A stretch of 64,000 bases of DNA, taken from assembly GCA_037693485.1 (NCBI GenBank), contig CM075344.1:71419501-71483500 (forward strand), given 5' to 3'. Below, in pieces: positions 57,078 to 64,000 of the stretch (its first letter is position 1; each line of letters starts with the position of its first letter). Source of the stretch: Kitagawia praeruptora. Its lineage: Eukaryota; Streptophyta; Magnoliopsida; Apiales; Apiaceae. Below the pieces are notes generated by a model. The model saw only the letters and a list, made by a program, of their open reading frames with translations. It was not told the origin of the DNA and searched no databases. A program made the translations under genes and the position numbers.

Positions 57078-57088
57078 TGGTATCAGAG
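57078..57088 (+). promoter_or_regulatory. tRNA-iMet primer binding site of element B
   Basis: TGGTATCAGAG lies 4 bp after the LTR, in the same position as in element A. Confidence 0.9.
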
Positions 57089-60000
57089 AGATAAGTTACA
57101 GTACTCAGAAACGAGAGTGTTGAGAGTTAAGTCTAAGTAGGGGAATGACATAAGAGATCGTAGTAAACTGATGATTGGACTACCGGAAGAGGTACCGGTG
57201 AGTAGAATGGACTGGAGTGTTACTAAAGGTATTATACTAGGATCGATAGAATCCCTAGAAACCTACAGAATGATGAATAGAGATTTGAGAGTCGTACATG
57301 ACCTATCATAGGTAATGATATAGGAAGCAGAGCGAAATCTCGAGAGCAGCTGAGGTAGAGGCGATATTGCCAATATGATCGGATGACTAGGCTGGCATAA
57401 ATTTTGTGGCCCATATTTCCTCCACAGTTTAGGAGGCGGCATTTTAAGAATCAAGGAGTTTGGACTTCCCTACATAATTAGGAGTACTTAGTACTTGGAT
57501 TAATGAAAGTCTTTTACTTTGGCTATAAGGCCCGATTTTCGATAAGTAACGGGTTTACCTGAAAGGTGGTTACTATGCCATTGTGGATTTTATTACCCTT
57601 GATGGCGAATTTTACATGTGTTATACGAGAATGTTATCACAAGACGAGCGTGCTAGATAATTTCACGCATGATTCGGACGCTAGAGCATGGTAGTTCAAC
57701 TTAGAGAACAAACAAGTAGAATTAACAAAGGGACTCAGGTGAAGATGAATATGGTTGCATCGAGCGATACAGTGATCTCAGAGTCTACCAAAAGAAAGAC
57801 CAATGGGTATAGAGTGGGATCCTTTGATAAAGATGTTATCAGGGATTACGTATATATGTATTGTAGACCTCAATATTTTTGGTATATATTCACATGCACA
57901 CACCCGCCACTGAACCTATGGACTGCACTGAGATCCCTGAGAGATCTCTTTGATCTGTTCCCAGGGGGAACTGGCCACTCGTGATTCTTGTCGGAAGGCA
58001 TGAAGTAGGACCCTATGGACTTAGCAGGCGTCCCCGGAATGATGTGAGCTTGGTCTTCAAGATAAAGCACGAAGATGATAGATATATTTGTGAAACCCTT
58101 ACTCGATAATTGACTCTAAGATGAAGATTAAGAGACGCACCAGTTGGTGTCTTGTATTACGAAGACGAAGAGATGGAGTTACCCTCATAGTGGTGATAAT
58201 GAGATGCACGAATGATTATTAACTTATTTTGGTAACTACCGGCTGGTGCACTACTTCATTTTAAACTTTTCATTAACCATGTTACCTCGATTAGTTTATA
58301 TCAGGTAATCCTTCTAGCTTTCTACTTCAAACTTGTGGAATAACCACCAGTGATATACTTTCTCTAAACCGGGACTCATCCAAAGTATCTTATTTGATCC
58401 CCGAGTATTCTACTTGAAGTTTATAATTATTTCGTTCTGCTCGGGACTATTTACACTTCCTTTCAATTATCCAAGGAATGTTGAACAATTGTTTCCTTAA
58501 TTAATCAATGAATATTCCTAAATGAATATTGATATTTGACTACTTCTTTCATACTTGCACTCTTCAGTCGAGCCCATAAATATTTATCAACTTGTTGAGA
58601 ACAGGGATGATCTAACATCCAGATATTCCTCATGAATCCTTTCTTCTATTCAAAATGAGATTGTGCGTCGTACATTGAAATCATAGTAAGGATATCATTT
58701 TGATACTAGTATTCTGAAATTCATTCTATTGTAAGATCTGATAAAGCATGTGTACGGAGGCACCCTTGGGTGGACCGTTTCACTGATAAGTAATATTTAA
58801 TGAGAGGTTATCGATTGTTCCGATACCTAGAACATTCTCTTTAGATTTTATAGTTTTCCTTCTTTTTTTTCAAACTTAATAACTTCTTATTTCCATTCGT
58901 TGTCCGGGTAGCCTAAAGTTTCTTCAGTGGCTACGATGTCGAAATTCCGTTCTAGCCAATTGAAACTGTCTAGTTGACATGTCAATATGAATGACTAGTT
59001 GATTGTTCTAACTAGTCAAAATTGTAATGTTGTGAAGAACACCTAGCTAATTGTCCTAGCTAGTGGTGATGTCTCAAACAGGCGAACTAGCAAACTTTGT
59101 CTAGCTAGTTGCTAGTGTTTCTTGAAAAGGACTAGTTGTTGTTTCACTGGTCCAACTCCCAATTTAATTCATTCAGCAATTCCGCAATGCATTTTGCAGG
59201 TGGTAAAGTGTGATGATGAAAGTTTTGACGAATGACTTGATTGAGACCTAGTGAGGTCGTCCACTCAACTTGAATTCTACCCATCTTTGTATCAGACTTT
59301 ATGTCACTTGAATATTCTGTTTTTTTCATTCATATAATGAAGATTCATTTGAAACCATAGATTACTTGAATGATAAACTGCTTCATTTTTTTTTATCGTC
59401 ACATAGTAGAATTTCTTTCGATCGGTTGGCCTTTATCAATGGGACTTTTTTTTAGATCCTCTATTTTTCAAGAGGGAAAGTATTCCCCAGATGTAAGAAT
59501 TGTATAAAGACCGTCTTTATGACTTTTGTATCCAACAATCATTGCCCTCGTGTAACATTCTCTATGATATCACCTTACCAAATTTTCAGGACATGAAGGA
59601 ATAAACCTTGTTGTATTCTTTTTGTCCATCCTTACATCTCCGAAAATCGATACTCCTAGTATTTGGAACCATCAGCATTCTTGGAACATCCAATGTGGAA
59701 TTCTTATTGAAATTATCTATTGGACCTTGTTATTTTAAAACCATTCCTTTCAAAAGTGATTACTCTAAGGTGAACGGGAGGTACAATTGTGAACCGTTGC
59801 ACCAATATGAGATCAAAAACCAAATATTGTAATTGTGCAGCCAGAGCGTTATGCCGAGTAATTATTAAAGTAGAAATAACATGTCGGGGCATACCACAAG
59901 ACCTTTAATATTAGTGTGAGGAAAGTTATAGGAAATGATGAGGTGGTTGGGAGTACGTTCCTACCAACCGTTGTCAGGATGTTATAGTAATGAATTCTGG

Positions 60001-62215
60001 AGTTACCAAGCCTTTTCCTGATCCAAGAAATTCAAATCGATTGCGATGTAAGACATATCCTTAGAGGAAACTAACATGAAAGTGAGATGGACAAGAAAGG
60101 AAGAAATATCCTGGCAAGAATGTGAAGCTTTACTTAGCTAAAAGGGATTGATGCACATAGAGAGACATAAAGTTTAAAAGGCCCTAATAGCAAATGGATG
60201 CATGGATATATCCCAATGATCCTTCGAGATTACCACCTAATCAAGTTTATTGGGAATCGTAGCAGCATGCAGGCCTCAGGCTGATTGGCACCAGTTGTGA
60301 AAGAAGACGAGCGTATGACATCTTACATATACCATCGAGAACTGATACCCTTATCGGAAATGGAGGAATTGTTGACTAGTTAAAATGTGTAGTTGTTTTT
60401 CAAAGATAAGGTTGAAGAGAAGGTTTCACCAACTCCAGATCGACCTCTGTACTGCACCAAAGTCGGCATTTCACATTAATATAAACATTATAAATTTTGG
60501 TAGTATCATGTGGATTGACTAGTGAGTCAGAAGCCCTTGTGGGTTAATAAATAAAGTTTTAAGGATGATATGAGCGATTAGTAACAACCTCGTTGTTAGC
60601 TATACTTCATGATGAGAAGAGGACTTTGAGGGTCACAATGATGCGTCTTTCAGGAGTTTAAGAGGTGTGCTGATGCAGCAGAAAGGGGATGATAGCCTAT
60701 ACTTCTAAACAACATAAAGGTTACGGGATAGGATATACTAACCGTGAGTCGGGGATTAGTCATGATAGCGTTCACGCATAAAACTGAGACGTTAACCTTA
60801 TGAGAAAAGTGTGAAATTTTTCCACAAGTGCCATAAGTATATCTTCATATTAGAACTAAACATAAGAAAGAGAAGGTGACGAAAGGGAGTAGGGAGTATA
60901 ATGGAGAGATTTGTTATTACCCATGAAAGGCCAGTGTGGTGGCCGATACCTATAGAAGGGATTATTCGAAATTGGAATTCAGTCAGTATATTGACCAAGA
61001 AAATAGAGTATATACAATAAAGAATAATGTTAGAGGAAAATGATTAGATTATGGGGAAGGACAAAGATGTATAGAGAATTAAGAGAATGTTTGGCAAACG
61101 GGTATGAAGAATGGTATTGGTAAACTATTAAGTACAAACGCGATATGTCGAAAGTAGAATGATAGAGATCTAGTGGATTAATTCCGCCTGTAGAAAATCT
61201 TGAACGTGGACAGAGTTATAATGGATTTCATAAGTAGGTCGTCGAAGACCGAGCCAAGAGATGGCCCTAGTTGATTTATAATTGTTGAACCAAGTGATTT
61301 ACCTACGAGGGACTTTCCATTTAGAAGATTATCGATTTATATACGGAAGAGATGGTGGTGCAATATAAAACTTCTACAGTGATTACGTCAGATAGAGACT
61401 TAAGGTTAGACTTCGAATATTGAAGGTGCTTTCAAGTATAATTAATAAAGAGATTGAGCGTATGTACTAATTTGATCTGTGGCTGACGGACAGGGAAGAA
61501 GAATTATCCAGACGATCGAATTTATATTTAGTGTCGTGCCTTAGATTTCACGGGGCAGTCGAGGATAAAAACTTATCCATGAAACGAATGTTGTTATCAC
61601 GATCGGCACCATGCGGACGTAAGGACGTCTCTTGTAAAGCGTACTACGAAAGAAGAAGTTTCGCTTTTCTTGCGTTACGAAGAAGTCAATGAACGAGGGA
61701 TATAGTAGCTGAACTGGTTCGACGTATACCGAAGACTATATAGTATCCATAGCAAGTGGTAACGACTGACGGGAGGCAACACGTGCGTGCTAATCAAGCC
61801 AAGGAAAATGAGGAATACCGTGCGTATTGACGTCGTCTCAAGTTATAGAACACGACCACAAAGTATTCACGGCCCAACGATACAAGGACTCAACACGGAT
61901 ACTATGAACAAGGTAGAAGAGGAACGTATAAGTAGTGGGATAGAAATTTTCATTCACAGAACAACCGATAAGAAATACAGGTCGAGGAGAGCATGCGTTG
62001 AGAAGCAACATTAAAGCATTGGTGAGACTGCAATAGCCCTAATTTTCGTGAATATTCGAACCTGGATGAAAATTAATTTTATGGGTGGATGAGAAATTTT
62101 TGCAATCATGATATGTACGAATTATTAAATGAAGATTTCGAATTGATATTACGCCCTTACGGTGCAGACGAGTGTATGTAAAAGTCATTAGTTTTTACGA
62201 AACCCGTTATTTCGA
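57089..62215 (+). pseudogene. element B degenerate internal region with gag-pol remnants
   Basis: No long frame survives. Translation still shows a co-linear, stop-ridden pol. Near 60110 there is a match to the protease-RT linker of A (CEALLS). Near 60640 is an RNase H-like NDAS and GVLMQQ. Near 61385 is an integrase-like ITSDRDLR, and around 61640 are traces of the part of A before its integrase C-terminus (KAYYERR). I could not place the RT core or gag knuckles with confidence. The first 40 bp after the primer site align with A. A short ORF at 57688-57984 has no recognisable domain. Confidence 0.7.
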
Positions 62216-62674
62216 ATGGTCAAATTTTATGAGATATCAAAGGAGTATGAGGTGGGAGACTTAGTGATGCTAAATGTATCCCCCTGGAAAGGATTGATGC
62301 GGTTTGTTAAGAAAGGAAAGCTAAGTCTGAGGTTTATTGGACCTTTTGAGATTTTGAGGCATATTGGGAAGTTAGCCTACGAGTTAGCCTTGCCCCCAAG
62401 CTTGCAGCAAATTCATAATGTGTTTCATGTGTCTATGTTACGACCCTACCACACCGACTGTCGGCATGTGATAGAGTACGACAAAGTGGACCTACAACCA
62501 GACTTGACCTATGTGGAGCAACCCGTGGAAATCATGGATAGAAAAGAGCAGGTGCTGAGGAATAAGGTTGTCAAACTAGTGAGAGTTTTGTGGAGGAACC
62601 AGAATGTCGAAGAATCAACATGGGAACTCGAAAGCGCAATGCGTGAAAAGCACCCCCAACTGTTTTCAACCTGA
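62216..62674 (+). CDS. element B integrase C-terminus and chromodomain fragment
   Basis: An intact frame of 152 codons. From about residue 8 it matches the end of the pol of A almost residue for residue: KEYEVGDLVMLNVSPWKGLM, FIGPFEIL, LPPSLQQIHNVFHVSMLRPY, then a chromodomain (YVEQPVEIMDRKEQ, VLWRNQNVEESTWELE). It ends PQLFST 20 bp before the polypurine tract. Upstream sequence is heavily decayed, so the fragment has no catalytic core. Its good preservation may reflect a sequence needed in cis near the 3' end, or recent recombination with an A-like element. Confidence 0.85.
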   Translation: MVKFYEISKEYEVGDLVMLNVSPWKGLMRFVKKGKLSLRFIGPFEILRHIGKLAYELALPPSLQQIHNVFHVSMLRPYHTDCRHVIEYDKVDLQPDLTYVEQPVEIMDRKEQVLRNKVVKLVRVLWRNQNVEESTWELESAMREKHPQLFST

Positions 62675-62694
62675 TTCCGGGACGGAATCCTTTT

Positions 62695-62707
62695 AAGGAG
62701 GGGAGGC
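62695..62707 (+). promoter_or_regulatory. polypurine tract of element B
   Basis: aaggaggggaggc directly precedes the 3' LTR. It is identical to the tract of element A. Confidence 0.88.
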
Positions 62708-64000
62708 TGTAAGAACCCTAATTTTTGGTAATATTTTATTTTATTTAATATCTTGTGGCAATGTCAATATGGAACCTTTCTGGTCATCCCTGTGATTAAT
62801 GGAATTGATTGCCTGGAAAACTGTGTTGTTGTGTTCACTATGTAAGATAAAAAGGGAAATTGTGAAGGCAAGAGCCTTATTGTTAGTGAGATTTATAAAA
62901 GTTGGGATTTGAGAATGATTAGAGTGTTAAAAGATTTATTAAGGATTATGACAAGGAATTATGGACATTAGGGGAATTTACACAATTAGTACTTATGGAA
63001 TTATAAGGGAAATCTCTACGCGACAAAATATTATTACGAGAGATTAATTAAGATACGATACGAATTAAGGATTAAATAACAAGCATTGGTGGGAGAATAA
63101 TATTACAAGGGAAGGAATTACATGCAAGTGCCATGTAACTAGATAGTTAGAAAAAGGAACTAGAAAACATAAAAGCAAAAGTGAATAGTGACTAGCATGG
63201 TGGGTGATGTACTTAGGGGACAATAGGGCATGGATGCAACCTAGGCTAGCTTGGCAACATGTGACTACTCCTTAATAATACAAGTCATTCTAGCATTTCT
63301 TTTTTACCATTCCAAAACAAAACAAAGCAAAAACACTCTCCCCCCCCCCTTTGAAAAGCTCTCGGCCGAACCACCTTGGGAGAGAGGGAGAGATTTTCTC
63401 TCCAAGATTTCTTCATCCACAACCTTGAACAAGATTCCTAAGGCTTCCTTGCATCTTAGTAGAGGTATGGTATCAATTTCAAAGCCTTCTATCCATTGGT
63501 TTTTGAGTTATAGTTGTTGGAAGTTTAGAGAAATACTAACATAAGTTTATTACCTTTTAGATCTTGCATTGTGAGTGTTGTAAGAGGCCATCTAAGGTGT
63601 TTCTAAGTTGTGTAAAGTTTATACCAGGTCTCTAGGAGCTCAAGAAGGTATGAAATCTCAACCCACCCTTGGATAAGTGTTGTTCATATAATATGGTAGT
63701 AGATCCATGTATTTTAGGGCTTATCTTGAATGTATATGTGATGGATAGCATGGATCTTGAGTTTGATGTTGAGATGGTGAATTTTATGACTATGGTGAAC
63801 ATATATATCTCCATGGGTGTTATGAGTCATGATCTAAGTGTTTTAAGTGGTGTTTATGTTATGGAAGCATGAAAAATGGTTGATCTAAGTGAATTGAGCT
63901 TGCTGATTTTGTCCAGGAACTTTGATCTGTGTTGTAGCACGATTTTGAACACCCAAATGATGTCCCCTGATGTCCTACCTTATATTGTTGGAAAGATAAT
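62708..64000 (+). repeat. element B 3' LTR, truncated by the window end
   Basis: The first 1,293 bp of the LTR are essentially identical to 53433-54723. Confidence 0.92.

Larger units (their letters stand above)
53433..64000 (+). mobile_element. non-autonomous Tekay-type element B, partial at the right edge
   Basis: It has a 5' LTR at 53433-57073, a tRNA-iMet primer site, an internal region of 5.6 kb, a polypurine tract and a 3' LTR from 62708 that runs off the window. The LTRs are about 90% identical by eye to those of A in inverse orientation. Over the 1.3 kb that can be compared, the two LTRs of B differ by one substitution and a C-run length change, so insertion is very recent. The internal pol is co-linear with A but full of stops, except for the last 460 bp. 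Confidence 0.9.

Noticed and set aside
57688..57984. 98-codon ORF in element B as a gene
   Set aside because: It is isolated in decayed retroelement sequence, with no match to gag or any family I recognise.

Overview
This is eukaryotic plant DNA, most likely from an eudicot with a large repeat-rich genome. I infer this from the AT-rich noncoding sequence and the plant-type retrotransposon families: Ty3/gypsy Tekay with a chromodomain, Ty3/gypsy Athila with a tRNA-Asp-like primer site, and Ty1/copia SIRE/Maximus. Plant MITEs and Helitron ends are also present. I find no intact host gene, rRNA, functional tRNA or CRISPR array. Almost every base from about 3.4 kb to the right edge belongs to nested transposable elements, and most boundaries are supported by target-site duplications (TSDs).

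Left edge (1-4238): a partial Ty3/gypsy gag with a zinc knuckle, a possible LTR, a hAT-type MITE (2102-2301, 8-bp TSD), two Helitron 3' termini and a Mutator-type MITE (3383-4079, 9-bp TSD).

Block 1 (4239-19830) is a nest. A terminal-inverted-repeat element contains an AAT microsatellite. The microsatellite holds a solo Athila LTR (element G, 4514-19418). That LTR is split by a nearly complete Tekay chromovirus (element A, 5442-18846, minus strand, TSD cttgc). Element A has 3.5-kb LTRs that are about 99% identical, a tRNA-iMet primer site, a polypurine tract, an extra acidic/arginine-rich ORF, and a gag-pol reading frame broken only by three in-frame stops.

Block 2 (20161 to the right edge) lies inside one copia element (E). 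The LTR of E (20161-49249) is split by a SIRE/Maximus-like copia element (C, 20612-48412, minus strand, TSD tcaaa). C carries gag, pol and a long accessory ORF in the env-like position. C itself contains a copia-type solo LTR (H, 22630-25772, TSD aactc), which holds a probable Helitron full of CATA microsatellites, and a degenerate Athila element (D, 28863-41588, plus strand). The internal region of E begins at 49250 and is cut after about 100 bp of gag by a small, pol-less Athila derivative (F, from 49395). F is interrupted at 53433 by element B, a Tekay relative on the plus strand that runs off the window.

The elements appear to form autonomous/non-autonomous pairs. A and D carry recognisable but damaged pol genes. 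B and F keep LTRs, primer sites, polypurine tracts and conserved noncoding regions but have lost usable pol. B has nearly identical LTRs flanking a heavily decayed internal region, so it probably moved recently using proteins supplied by an A-like relative. The most unusual signals are the B and F derivatives, a short motif (CAGAGTTT) dispersed about thirty times through C, the accessory ORFs of A and C, and a gene-like foreign segment inside the 5' LTR of D.
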